Origin: Flavobacterium soli DSM 19725
GTDB lineage: Bacteria; Bacteroidota; Bacteroidia; Flavobacteriales; Flavobacteriaceae
Reading direction: 5' to 3'
DNA: 64,000 nucleotides
Assembly (NCBI RefSeq): GCF_000422705.1
Contig: NZ_AUGO01000007.1
Coordinates: 186,001-250,000, forward strand
Shown here: positions 17,232-26,163 of the stretch, piece after piece
Position numbering within the stretch: position 1 is the stretch's first letter
Layout of the letters: each line of letters starts with the position of its first letter
Translations under genes and position numbers: made by a program
Notes under the pieces: generated by a model
Told to the model about the DNA's origin: nothing
What the model saw: only the letters and a program-made list of their open reading frames with translations
Databases searched by the model: none

Positions 17232-18560
17232 TTACACAAAAGCCTTCAAAAACTCCATCCTAACACTTCCATCTTCGTCAATTTTAGTAAGATTGATTTC
17301 ATGTAAAGTATTCACCAATTCTGGATTCCAAGGTGTTTTAACTTTTACATAATTTTCAGTAAATCCGTGGATGTAGCCTTCCTTGTTTTCACCTTCAAAA
17401 AGAACCGTTCTGTTGGTTCCAATTTGGCTTTCATAAAAAGCACGACGCTTCTTAACCGAAAGTCCGCGAAGCATCTTGCTTCTTTTGGCTCTAACATTTC
17501 CCGGCACTACTCCATCCATTGTGGCAGCTTCGGTATTTTCCCTTTCAGAATACGTAAAAACGTGCAAATAGGAAATATCCAAATCATTCAAAAAATGATA
17601 GGTTTCAAGAAAATGTTCATCTGTTTCGCCTGGAAATCCAACGATAACATCCACCCCAATGCAAGCGTGAGGCATCACTTCACGGATTTTATTTACCCTT
17701 TCGGTATAAATTTCACGCAAATAACGACGCTTCATTTTCTTTAAAATATCGTTGCTACCGGATTGTAATGGAATATGAAAATGCGGAACGAAAGTGCGGC
17801 TTTTTGAAACGAATTCGATAGTTTCGTTTTTTAATAAATTTGGTTCGATGGAGGAAATTCTCAAACGCTCAATTCCTTCTACTTCATCCAGTTTCTGAAC
17901 CAATTCATAAAAAGTATGTTCGTGTTTTTTATTGCCAAATTCTCCTTTTCCGTAATCGCCAATGTTGACACCGGTTAGAACAATTTCTTTGATATTTTGC
18001 TGTGAAATTTCCTTTGCGTTTTGCAACACGTTTTCCAAAGTATCACTTCTAGAAATACCCCTTGCCAAAGGAATCGTGCAATAGGTACATTTATAATCAC
18101 AACCATCTTGAACCTTTAAGAAAGCCCTGGTTCGATCTCCAATAGAATAACTTCCTACGTAAAAATCGGCTTCCGAAATTTCGCAGGAATGCACTTCACC
18201 CATATCATTCTTGGACAAATCGTTGATATAATCTGTGATTTTGAATTTTTCGGTAGCTCCCAAAACCAAATCCACTCCGTCTACAGCTGCCAATTCTTCT
18301 GGTTTCAATTGGGCATAACATCCAACAGCGGCAACAAAGGCTTTATCATTCAACTTCATCGCTTTTTTCACCACTTGCTTGAATTGCTTGTCGGCATTTT
18401 CTGTAACCGAACAAGTATTGACGACATAAATATCAGCAACTTCTTCAAAATCAACACGATCAAAACCTTCGTCTTGAAAATTTCGAGCAATGGTAGAGGT
18501 TTCTGAAAAATTCAACTTGCACCCCAAAGTATAAAAAGCGACTTTCTTTTTGTTTTCCAT
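17232..18560 (-). CDS. mtaB: tRNA (N6-threonylcarbamoyladenosine37-C2)-methylthiotransferase MtaB
   Basis: 442 aa. It converts t6A37 to ms2t6A37 in tRNAs reading ANN codons. The N-terminal MTTase domain has its three cluster cysteines in TLGCKLN, NTCSV and VGCYAQ (about residues 14, 50 and 82). The radical-SAM motif is CDYKCTYC (about 153-160). A C-terminal TRAM-like domain includes GYIHGFTENYVKVKTP. The TLGCKLN start and overall length separate MtaB from MiaB. Confidence 0.93.
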   Translation of the reverse strand: MENKKKVAFYTLGCKLNFSETSTIARNFQDEGFDRVDFEEVADIYVVNTCSVTENADKQFKQVVKKAMKLNDKAFVAAVGCYAQLKPEELAAVDGVDLVLGATEKFKITDYINDLSKNDMGEVHSCEISEADFYVGSYSIGDRTRAFLKVQDGCDYKCTYCTIPLARGISRSDTLENVLQNAKEISQQNIKEIVLTGVNIGDYGKGEFGNKKHEHTFYELVQKLDEVEGIERLRISSIEPNLLKNETIEFVSKSRTFVPHFHIPLQSGSNDILKKMKRRYLREIYTERVNKIREVMPHACIGVDVIVGFPGETDEHFLETYHFLNDLDISYLHVFTYSERENTEAATMDGVVPGNVRAKRSKMLRGLSVKKRRAFYESQIGTNRTVLFEGENKEGYIHGFTENYVKVKTPWNPELVNTLHEINLTKIDEDGSVRMEFLKAFV

Positions 18561-18705
18561 AATAAAGCTTAATTAATGAAATCGTTGTCAAAAAATTAAG
18601 GTTGCAAATTTACATACAATTTTTTAAGATAGGAAATGAATATCAGGTTTAAATACAAATGATTAAGAATCAAAATCACTTCCAGAAAATTGCCTCAGTT
18701 TACCA

Positions 18706-20367
18706 TTATGACAGCTTAGAAAGATAGTCGTAGAACGAAACGTCTTTGTCGATTTCCATTTTCTTAAAAATTCGTTCCTTACGTTTTCGACAAGCTTCTT
18801 GGGTAATATTAAAAATAGTACTGATTTCTTTGAGACTCAAATTCATATAAACATAGCATATAAAACGAATATCATTGGAAGAAAGATCGGGATGCTTTTC
18901 TTTTAGAGTAGAAAGTAAACCTTGATTAACTTCTTCGAAATGAACTATAAAATTATCCCATTCTGAATCTGTTTTCAGATGTTCTTTCAAACTCTTGATA
19001 CGATTCTTAAGCTTTATATTTTGAGAAACATCAGGAAGTTCAGATAATGAATTAACAATTTCTTCAATCATTTCGTTTCTTCCTGAAAGATAAAGTGCTT
19101 TTGCTGAAAGTTTACGATTTTTTTGTTCGATTTCATTTTTCAAGGTTTCTTGTTCCAAAAGGGCTTCGTTTTCAATTTCTTTTACATGTTTTTCAAGCAA
19201 AAGATTTTCGTTTTTCTCTTTTTCCAATTCAAGGGCAATGATTTTTTGTTCCCTTTCAGCGATAATTTTCTTTTGTTCTTGCTTAATGGCTCTATTTCGG
19301 AACATTCTAAAAACTAGAAAAAACAAAATAATAAAAATTGCTACTGCTGCAAAAAAGATCTTCCTTTCAGTATTTGATTTTTCCAGTGAATTGTGAAGTT
19401 CATTTTTATAATTTTGAACTTCAAATTTCACTTTATTATTTTCATATAATTTACTTTTATGAATTGTAGAAAGTGAATCTTTTATTTCAACAAATCTGTT
19501 TTTAAAACTCAAAGCCTTTTCAAAATCTTTTTTTTCAGTATAAACTTCAGAAAGTGTCTCAAGGATATTTAATTTCATATCAAGATCCTTAACGTTTTGA
19601 AGCGCTAATTGCAAATAATAAATACATTTATCGGTTTTACCTTCCTGCAAGAAAATTCGAGCTAGATGGGTAATTATCGAAATATGATAGCTTTTATGTT
19701 TGTTTTTTTTTGTTTTTTCAAATAAAGAAAATAAAATTTCTTTTGCTACAGCAACATCACCCGTCAGAAGAAGATGTTCTGCATGAGTAATCTCGACTTG
19801 AATTCTAGCAACTGAATTAGGTTCTTCCCCTTTTAAATGCTGCATTGCTTCATCAATGTAGCGTTTTCCACTTTTCAAATCGTTTGTGCTATTAGCCACT
19901 CGCGCCAGGTTTACTGAATACATGACAATTTTTTTACTGTCATTTTCGGCCTTAGCAATATCATAAGCCTTTAAATAATATTCTTTTCCTTTTTCAAAAT
20001 TTTTCTCTATAGAATATAAGACTGCTATATTATTCAAGACAGTCATTTCTTTTTTTTGATCTAAATGATTTATTGCAATTGTATAGGCATCCAAATAATT
20101 GTTTAAAGCCTCACCATAATCTCCTAAATCAAGATAAATTATTCCAAGATTATTTTTAATTTCAAAGTGTTCTTGATGCCAATTATTTTTTTCGGCAGCA
20201 ATTTGTGACTTCATCAGATATTCCAAAGCAACAGAATAATTGCCTTTATCCATAGCCACAAAACCTGAATCAATAACTTTTTTCCATTGCTCCAGTGATT
20301 GCCCAAAACTGGTTAAACTAAAGATAACGCAAAAAAGAAGGGTAAAAAATAGCGATTTTGCTGTCAT
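18706..20367 (-). CDS. TPR sensor/regulator with membrane helix and C-terminal LuxR-type HTH
   Basis: 553 aa from the ATG at 20367. The frame extends 15 codons further, but this start begins the signal sequence MTAKSLFFTLLFCVIFSLTSFGQ. The exported part is a series of TPRs (for example NNLGIIYLDLGDYGEALNNY). A single transmembrane helix (FFAAVAIFIILFFLVF, about residue 337) is followed by a long coiled coil rich in KE. A DNA-binding helix-turn-helix completes the protein (LSSNDIRFICYVYMNLSLKE, then TQEACRKRKERIFKKM). The layout is a one-component membrane regulator common in Flavobacteriia. The target is not evident. Confidence 0.88.
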   Translation of the reverse strand: MTAKSLFFTLLFCVIFSLTSFGQSLEQWKKVIDSGFVAMDKGNYSVALEYLMKSQIAAEKNNWHQEHFEIKNNLGIIYLDLGDYGEALNNYLDAYTIAINHLDQKKEMTVLNNIAVLYSIEKNFEKGKEYYLKAYDIAKAENDSKKIVMYSVNLARVANSTNDLKSGKRYIDEAMQHLKGEEPNSVARIQVEITHAEHLLLTGDVAVAKEILFSLFEKTKKNKHKSYHISIITHLARIFLQEGKTDKCIYYLQLALQNVKDLDMKLNILETLSEVYTEKKDFEKALSFKNRFVEIKDSLSTIHKSKLYENNKVKFEVQNYKNELHNSLEKSNTERKIFFAAVAIFIILFFLVFRMFRNRAIKQEQKKIIAEREQKIIALELEKEKNENLLLEKHVKEIENEALLEQETLKNEIEQKNRKLSAKALYLSGRNEMIEEIVNSLSELPDVSQNIKLKNRIKSLKEHLKTDSEWDNFIVHFEEVNQGLLSTLKEKHPDLSSNDIRFICYVYMNLSLKEISTIFNITQEACRKRKERIFKKMEIDKDVSFYDYLSKLS

Positions 20368-20657
20368 AAGTTGCACAAGTTGCCCATAAATATGAACTTC
20401 ACAAAAAAACATATTTTAAGGAAGTTAAAGATTTAAATGGTAAATAATTTATAAATAAAACAGCTAATCTATAACATATATTTTTAAAAAGTATGCTTTA
20501 AATTATCCTTTAACAACACAAAATTGTTTCTTATAAAAAATTGTTTCTACAAAAATTTGACTGTTAGGGTTTCATAAATTGAAATTTTGCAGAAAGGTTG
20601 GTTTTATGGTTATTTTTTGTAAATTAGTCTTCTCAAAATTTTAAATTAATCTACATA

Positions 20658-21095
20658 ATGAAAGATAAAATTATTATAGCTTTTTTGCTTTTTATGACAA
20701 GTTTGTTCCTGCATGCTCAGGAAAAAGTGCAGGTCAAAGCTTTACCAAAGGAAGGAACGGAGTTTGTAGCGAAGTATTTTAAGGATCAGAAAGTGAAAAC
20801 GATCTTTAAAGTTATGGATGATCGAAAGCCAAAATATGAGGTGACACTTGAAAATGGAACCGAAATTGAGATGAACGACAGAGGAAGATGGACGGAAATT
20901 GAAGGTAAAAATAATGCAGTTCCGACTGGTTTTTTGAAAGAAGCTACAACAAATTATTTGAAAGCAAATTATGCAACTCAAAGGGTTTTGGAAATTGAAA
21001 AGGGACCAAGATTTGTTTTTGTGGAACTCGAAAACGGCATAAAATTGCAGTTTGAAGCCGAAGGTAAATTCAATAGAATTTATACAGAGGATTAA
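20658..21095 (+). CDS. PepSY-like secreted protein
   Basis: 145 aa. A signal peptide (IIIAFLLFMTSLFLHAQ) is followed by two similar about 60-residue PepSY-like units, each with a beta strand pattern: PKYEVTLENGTEIEMNDRGRW and FVFVELENGIKLQFEAEGKF. This is the PepSY-like (BLIP-fold-like) family, abundant in Bacteroidota, thought to be periplasmic. The role is unknown. A terminator follows. Confidence 0.85.
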   Translation: MKDKIIIAFLLFMTSLFLHAQEKVQVKALPKEGTEFVAKYFKDQKVKTIFKVMDDRKPKYEVTLENGTEIEMNDRGRWTEIEGKNNAVPTGFLKEATTNYLKANYATQRVLEIEKGPRFVFVELENGIKLQFEAEGKFNRIYTED

Positions 21096-21119
21096 AGTAA
21101 GATTTATTTTTATAGAAAA

Positions 21120-21153
21120 AAAGGCTGTTTCATAATTTGAAACAGCCTTTTTT
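21120..21153. terminator. Bidirectional terminator
   Basis: The stem AAAGGCTGTTTCA / TGAAACAGCCTTT has flanking A- and T-runs. It lies between convergent genes. Confidence 0.85.
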
Positions 21154-21155
21154 AA

Positions 21156-22331
21156 TTATTCTTTTCTCCATTTTTTAGTTTCTTCGAAAACGTGTTCCAG
21201 AATTCGCATTTCCTTTTCGTCGAATTCTACGTTTCTTCTCATCATTACTAATCTTGCGGTTTCAAAAGCTTTTTTGGTGATATAAGTGGTAAAACCTGAA
21301 GCTCCACCCCAAGAGAAACTTGGAACGAAATTTCTAGGAAATCCACTTCCGAAAATATTTGAACTTACCCCAACAACGGTTCCGGTGTTGAACATTGTGT
21401 TGATACCACATTTACTATGGTCTCCCATCATCAATCCGCAGAATTGAAGACCAGTTTTGGCAAAACCTTCGGTTTCATAGCTCCACAATTTCACTTCTTC
21501 ATAATTATTTTTCAGGTTCGAATTGTTACTGTCAGCACCGATATTACACCATTCGCCCAAAACTGAATTTCCTAAAAATCCGTCGTGACCTTTATTTGAA
21601 TATCCAAAAAGCACTGAATTATTTACTTCACCTCCAATAACCGAATGTGGCCCAACCGTTGTGGCTCCATATACTTTGGTAGCTAATTTGACCCTTCCTG
21701 ATTCGCATAAGGCAAATGGTCCACGGATTACAGAACCTTCCATAATCTCGGCATTTTTTCCAATGTAGATTGGCCCTGTTGAAGCGTTTAGGGTTACAAA
21801 CTCCAGCTTTGCTCCTTCTTCTATAAAGATATTTTCAGGAGCAATTACATTGACACTTTTTGGAATTGGTTGCGATTTTCTGTCTTCGGTTAACAATTCA
21901 AAATCTTCACGAAGGGCAATATCATTCTTTTGAAAAATATCCCATGTATGCTCGATCATAATACAATCGTCATTGTATTCTATAACGTCATAGGTGTCAA
22001 AATCTACTTCCTCTTGTGAATCTTGCGTGAAGAAAGCGATTACTTCTTCGCCTTTAAAAACAGCTTGATTGGGTTCCAGATTTGAAACTAATTCGGCTAA
22101 AACCGCATTTGGCAAAAAAGAAGCGTTGATCATTACGTTTTCTTCTAATTCTACCATTGGGAATTTTTCAGACAGATATTCTTCTGTCAAGCTTGTGGTG
22201 GTAGAACCCAAGTATTTTTCCCATTTCTCACGAATGGTTAAAATCCCGACACGAATATCGGCAACTGGACGTGTGAAAGTAAAAGGAAGTAAGGCATTTC
22301 TAACTGTTCCGTCAAAAAGTATATAGTTCAT
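21156..22331 (-). CDS. GlmU family sugar-nucleotidyltransferase-like protein
   Basis: 391 aa. It begins MNYILFDGTVRNALLPFTFTRPVADIR, the hallmark of the Bacteroidota GlmU-like family. The C-terminal half is a left-handed beta-helix of hexapeptide repeats (IYIGKNAEIMEGSVIRGP, GPHSVIGGEVNNSVLFG). The N-terminal pyrophosphorylase-like domain lacks an obvious GxGTRM loop, so it may not be a conventional uridyltransferase. Its role in nucleotide-sugar or cell-wall precursor synthesis is inferred. Downstream on the same strand is a terminator; upstream is the L31 gene. Confidence 0.82.
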   Translation of the reverse strand: MNYILFDGTVRNALLPFTFTRPVADIRVGILTIREKWEKYLGSTTTSLTEEYLSEKFPMVELEENVMINASFLPNAVLAELVSNLEPNQAVFKGEEVIAFFTQDSQEEVDFDTYDVIEYNDDCIMIEHTWDIFQKNDIALREDFELLTEDRKSQPIPKSVNVIAPENIFIEEGAKLEFVTLNASTGPIYIGKNAEIMEGSVIRGPFALCESGRVKLATKVYGATTVGPHSVIGGEVNNSVLFGYSNKGHDGFLGNSVLGEWCNIGADSNNSNLKNNYEEVKLWSYETEGFAKTGLQFCGLMMGDHSKCGINTMFNTGTVVGVSSNIFGSGFPRNFVPSFSWGGASGFTTYITKKAFETARLVMMRRNVEFDEKEMRILEHVFEETKKWRKE

Positions 22332-22391
22332 TTGAGAAGTTTAAAATTTAACGTTCAAAGTTACAAAGTTTTGGGCAGGATAAAAATAAAA

Positions 22392-22416
22392 AAAGCCTTC
22401 CAAATTGGAAGGCTTT
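22392..22416 (-). terminator. Terminator of the L31 gene
   Basis: The stem AAAGCCTTCC / GGAAGGCTTT has an A-run on the left, which becomes a T-run on the minus strand. Confidence 0.8.
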
Positions 22417-22440
22417 CTATATTGTAAAACGGTTAAATAA

Positions 22441-22692
22441 TTACTTAACGTGTTTTGCGTATTTAGTTTTGAACTTGTCGATACGTCCTGCAGTATCAAT
22501 AAGTTTAGATTTACCTGTGTAAAAAGGGTGAGAAGTTCTAGAAATCTCCATTTTTACAACTGGATATTCTACACCTTCGTGTACGATTGTTTCTTTAGTA
22601 TCAGCAGTAGATTTTGTAATAAAAACTTCTTCGTTTGACATGTCTTTAAACGCTACTAATCTGTAATTCTCTGGGTGAATTCCTTTTTTCAT
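22441..22692 (-). CDS. rpmE2: 50S ribosomal protein L31, type B
   Basis: 83 aa. [19 protein letters not shown] and [20 protein letters not shown] are diagnostic of L31. The zinc-binding Cys residues of type A L31 are absent, so this is the C-minus (type B) paralogue. A -7 box (TAAATTTG on the minus strand, 22811-22804) lies upstream. In organisms with two L31 copies the type B form replaces the zinc form under zinc limitation; whether a type A copy exists here cannot be seen. Confidence 0.95.
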   Translation of the reverse strand: MKKGIHPENYRLVAFKDMSNEEVFITKSTADTKETIVHEGVEYPVVKMEISRTSHPFYTGKSKLIDTAGRIDKFKTKYAKHVK

Positions 22693-22929
22693 CTTAAATC
22701 TTTTTATTTGTTGGCTATAATTCGCTTTGAAGCTTTTCTTTTTTTACCGAAAAGGTATAAACTCCTTATAACTTTTTGTTTTTACTTTATTATTTTGAGT
22801 GTGCAAATTTACAATTATTTTTCAATAAACAAATCTTTAGTTACTTTTTTTTAAAAGATTATATCAGATGATTTTCTACTATGTAAAAGCGGAATTAGTA
22901 TATTTGTAGATTATTTTGAAACTACTTCA

Positions 22930-23457
22930 ATGACAGACATTATTAAAAAAACCGGTTTTCAAATCGGTCTTCTCTTGGGATTTCTTTTAATCCTACTTTC
23001 AAGTTACATTTATTTCGTGGATTTATCTTTACTAACCAATGTTTGGGCGGGAGTTTCTACATTAATCCTTACTGTCATTTGTGGAATCATTTCTATTGTT
23101 GTAATAAAAAATAAACTTGACGGATTCATTACTTTCAAAGAGGCTTTTTCCGGATATTTTATTACGATTTTGACTGGAAGTTTACTTTCATGCCTTTTTT
23201 TGATTGTGATTTACAACTTCGTTCTCACACCTGAAACAAAGGCAAACATCATTTTAGCAATGCGTGATTTCGACATCAGTTTGCTAAAGCAAAACTTGAT
23301 GCCACAAGAAAACATCGATAAAACATTGGAAGTATATAAAACGTTGAATCCTTTTTCCACAAATACGGTTTTATCCTCTTCTATAAAATATCTTTTAAGA
23401 GATTGTCTTATCGGATTTTTAGTCGCCTTAATTTTCAGAAATAAGAGAAATTTATAA
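22930..23457 (+). CDS. DUF4199 family membrane protein
   Basis: 175 aa. Four hydrophobic segments (about residues 12-30, 38-58, 72-96 and 150-168) match DUF4199 proteins, which are widespread in Bacteroidota and often precede a family 2 glycosyltransferase, as here. A -7 box TATATTTG lies at 22899-22906. The next gene starts 1 bp after the stop, so the two are co-translated. The function is unknown. Confidence 0.8.
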   Translation: MTDIIKKTGFQIGLLLGFLLILLSSYIYFVDLSLLTNVWAGVSTLILTVICGIISIVVIKNKLDGFITFKEAFSGYFITILTGSLLSCLFLIVIYNFVLTPETKANIILAMRDFDISLLKQNLMPQENIDKTLEVYKTLNPFSTNTVLSSSIKYLLRDCLIGFLVALIFRNKRNL

Positions 23458-23458
23458 C

Positions 23459-24415
23459 ATGAATTTATCCATAGTAATACCACTTCTAAATGAAGAAGAA
23501 TCGTTGCAGGAACTCCATAATTGGATTGTTTCGGTAATGAAAACAAATAATTATACCTACGAAGTTATCTTTATTGATGATGGAAGCACCGATAGTTCGT
23601 GGCAGATAATAGAACGCCTTTCAACAGAAAATGATAATATAAAAGGTGTTCGCTTTCTGAAAAATTTTGGAAAATCTCAAGCTTTACATGCAGGTTTTGC
23701 TCGTGCAAATGGTGATGTGGTGATTACTATGGATGCCGATTTGCAAGACAATCCCGAGGAAATTCCAGAGTTGTACAACATGATTATCAACCAACAATTT
23801 GATTTGGTTTCAGGCTGGAAAAAGAAACGCTATGATTCGGTTTTTGCAAAAAATCTACCTTCAAAATTATTCAATTGGGCAGCCAGAAAAACATCGGATG
23901 TTCAACTAAACGACTTTAATTGTGGCTTGAAAGCCTATAAAAATATTGTCGTAAAAAACATCGAAGTTTCAGGTGAAATGCATCGTTACATTCCTGTTTT
24001 GGCAAAAAATGCAGGTTTCGGAAAAATTGGTGAAAAGGTCGTAAAGCATCAAGCCCGAAAATATGGCGAGACCAAATTCGGAATGGATCGTTTCATCAAT
24101 GGTTTCTTGGATTTAATCACGATTTGGTTTCTTTCAAGATTCGGAAAAAGACCCATGCACTTGTTTGGGGCCTTGGGTTCTGGAATGTTTGTAATTGGTT
24201 TTATAGCCGCTTTATTTATAGGTATCAATAAATTAATTCGTTTGTACTATCATTATCCTACTATGAAAGTAACCGAAAATCCTTGGTTTTTTATATCTTT
24301 AACTACTATGGTTTTAGGAACTCAGTTATTCTTGGCTGGATTTTTAGGCGAAATCATTTTGAAGACAAAAAGTAACGAAGGACGATATAAAATATCAAAA
24401 GAAATAAATTTATAA
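23459..24415 (+). CDS. Family 2 glycosyltransferase (DPM1/GtrB-like)
   Basis: 318 aa. GT-A fold: LSIVIPLLNEEESLQEL at the start, VIFIDDGSTDSSW (about residue 37), and the DxD-equivalent MDADLQDNPEEIP (about 92). Two C-terminal transmembrane helices (GSGMFVIGFIAALFIGI, TMVLGTQLFLAGFLGEII) give the bactoprenol-glucosyltransferase/GtrB layout. It probably transfers a sugar onto a lipid carrier at the inner membrane. The acceptor is unknown. Confidence 0.9.
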   Translation: MNLSIVIPLLNEEESLQELHNWIVSVMKTNNYTYEVIFIDDGSTDSSWQIIERLSTENDNIKGVRFLKNFGKSQALHAGFARANGDVVITMDADLQDNPEEIPELYNMIINQQFDLVSGWKKKRYDSVFAKNLPSKLFNWAARKTSDVQLNDFNCGLKAYKNIVVKNIEVSGEMHRYIPVLAKNAGFGKIGEKVVKHQARKYGETKFGMDRFINGFLDLITIWFLSRFGKRPMHLFGALGSGMFVIGFIAALFIGINKLIRLYYHYPTMKVTENPWFFISLTTMVLGTQLFLAGFLGEIILKTKSNEGRYKISKEINL

Positions 24416-24435
24416 CCGTTTAAAATTTATTAGAA

Positions 24436-26163
24436 ATGCACATCGAAAAACACATTTTAGACCAAGTAAACGAATGGCTTACACCAACATTTGACAATGA
24501 TACACAAGAGAAAATCAAGGAAATGATGACCTCTTCTCCAAAAGAACTGGAAGAAAGTTTTTATAAGAATCTTGAGTTTGGAACTGGAGGAATGCGTGGT
24601 GTCATGGGAGTTGGAACCAACCGTATCAATAAATATACGTTAGGAAAAAACACGCAAGGACTTTCTAATTACATGCACAAGGTTTTTCCTGGAAAGAAAT
24701 TAAAAGTGGTAATTGCTTACGACTGCCGTCACAATAGTAATACGTTGGCTAAAGTGGTTGCCGATGTTTTCTCTGCAAATAACATTCAGGTGTATTTATT
24801 TTCAGACTTACGTCCTACTCCAGAATTGTCTTTCGCCTTGAAATATTTAGGTTGCCAAGCGGGAATCGTACTTACCGCTTCTCATAATCCACCAGAATAC
24901 AATGGTTACAAGGTTTATTGGGAAGATGGCGGACAATTGGTTCCACCTCAGGATGCCGAAATCATCAAGCTTATCGAAGATTTGAAATACGATGAAATCA
25001 AGTTTCAAGCCAATGAAAATTTGATTCAATATATAGACAAAGAAACTGATGATGCTTTCGTAAAGTCATCGATTGAAAATGCAAGTTTTGATACTTCGGC
25101 TTCCGCCAAAGACAATCTGAACATTGTTTTCACTTCCTTGCATGGAACTTCTATAAAATCTGTACCGCAAACTTTGGAACAAGCAGGTTATAAAAACGTG
25201 CATATTGTTCCAGAACAAGCTGAACCTAATGGTGATTTCCCAACGGTGAAATCTCCAAATCCAGAAGAGCCGGAAGCTTTGACGATGGCTTTGGCTTTGG
25301 CCGATAAATTAAATGCTGACATCGTTATTGGAACCGACCCTGATTGCGACAGATTAGGTGTTGCCGTTCGAAACAACGAAGGCAAAATGACACTGCTCAA
25401 CGGAAACCAAACAATGGTTTTGATGACCGCTTTTTTATTGGAACAATGGAAAAAGCAAGAAAAAATCAACGGAAAACAATTCGTTGGTTCAACAATCGTT
25501 TCAACTCCAATGATGCTGGCTTTAGCCGATGGCTATGGTGTTGAATGCAAGGTTGGATTGACAGGTTTCAAATGGATTGCAAAAATGATCAAGGATTTCC
25601 CTGAACTGCAATTTATTGGTGGTGGGGAAGAAAGCTTTGGATTTATGGTGGGTGATGCCGTTCGCGACAAGGATGCCGTTGCTGCAACATTGTTGATTTG
25701 TGAAGTTGCTGCTCAAGCAAAAGCCAATGGAAGTTCGGTTTACAAAGAATTGCTCAACCTTTATGTAGATTTTGGTTTTTATAAAGAACATTTGGTTTCC
25801 CTGACTAAGAAAGGAATTGAAGGTTTGGCAGAAATTAATCAGATGATGATTGATTTACGTTTAAATCCTCTGAAAGAAATTGCAGGAGAACGTGTGGTAA
25901 TGGTTGAAGATTATAAAAATTCGACAGCCAAAAATCTTTTTACAGGTGAAGTCGAAACAATGAGCATTCCAAAATCGGATGTGTTGATTTATTATACTGA
26001 AGATGGATCTAAAATTGCAGCACGACCAAGCGGAACCGAACCAAAAATAAAATTCTACGTGAGTGTAAATGCAACACTTGACAAGGTTGAAAATTTTGGT
26101 AAAGTTGAAGCTGAACTGGATACAAAAATTAAAAATATAATTGCCGATTTAGGAGTAAAATAA
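24436..26163 (+). CDS. Phosphosugar mutase (phosphoglucomutase/phosphomannomutase family)
   Basis: 575 aa, alpha-D-phosphohexomutase superfamily. The four domains show the phosphoserine loop TASHNPPEYNGYK (about residue 150), the metal-binding loop DPDCDRLG (about 302), the sugar loop GGGEESFGF (about 396) and the phosphate loop RPSGTEPKIKFY (about 530). The length and the N-terminal GTGGMRG suit the long bacterial PGM type. It interconverts hexose 1- and 6-phosphates, supplying sugar nucleotides. Its stop overlaps the start of the ABC exporter gene. Confidence 0.93.
   Translation: MHIEKHILDQVNEWLTPTFDNDTQEKIKEMMTSSPKELEESFYKNLEFGTGGMRGVMGVGTNRINKYTLGKNTQGLSNYMHKVFPGKKLKVVIAYDCRHNSNTLAKVVADVFSANNIQVYLFSDLRPTPELSFALKYLGCQAGIVLTASHNPPEYNGYKVYWEDGGQLVPPQDAEIIKLIEDLKYDEIKFQANENLIQYIDKETDDAFVKSSIENASFDTSASAKDNLNIVFTSLHGTSIKSVPQTLEQAGYKNVHIVPEQAEPNGDFPTVKSPNPEEPEALTMALALADKLNADIVIGTDPDCDRLGVAVRNNEGKMTLLNGNQTMVLMTAFLLEQWKKQEKINGKQFVGSTIVSTPMMLALADGYGVECKVGLTGFKWIAKMIKDFPELQFIGGGEESFGFMVGDAVRDKDAVAATLLICEVAAQAKANGSSVYKELLNLYVDFGFYKEHLVSLTKKGIEGLAEINQMMIDLRLNPLKEIAGERVVMVEDYKNSTAKNLFTGEVETMSIPKSDVLIYYTEDGSKIAARPSGTEPKIKFYVSVNATLDKVENFGKVEAELDTKIKNIIADLGVK

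Noticed and set aside
20368..20412. Fifteen extra N-terminal codons of the TPR regulator
   Set aside because: The ATG at 20367 begins a proper signal sequence; the extension does not.
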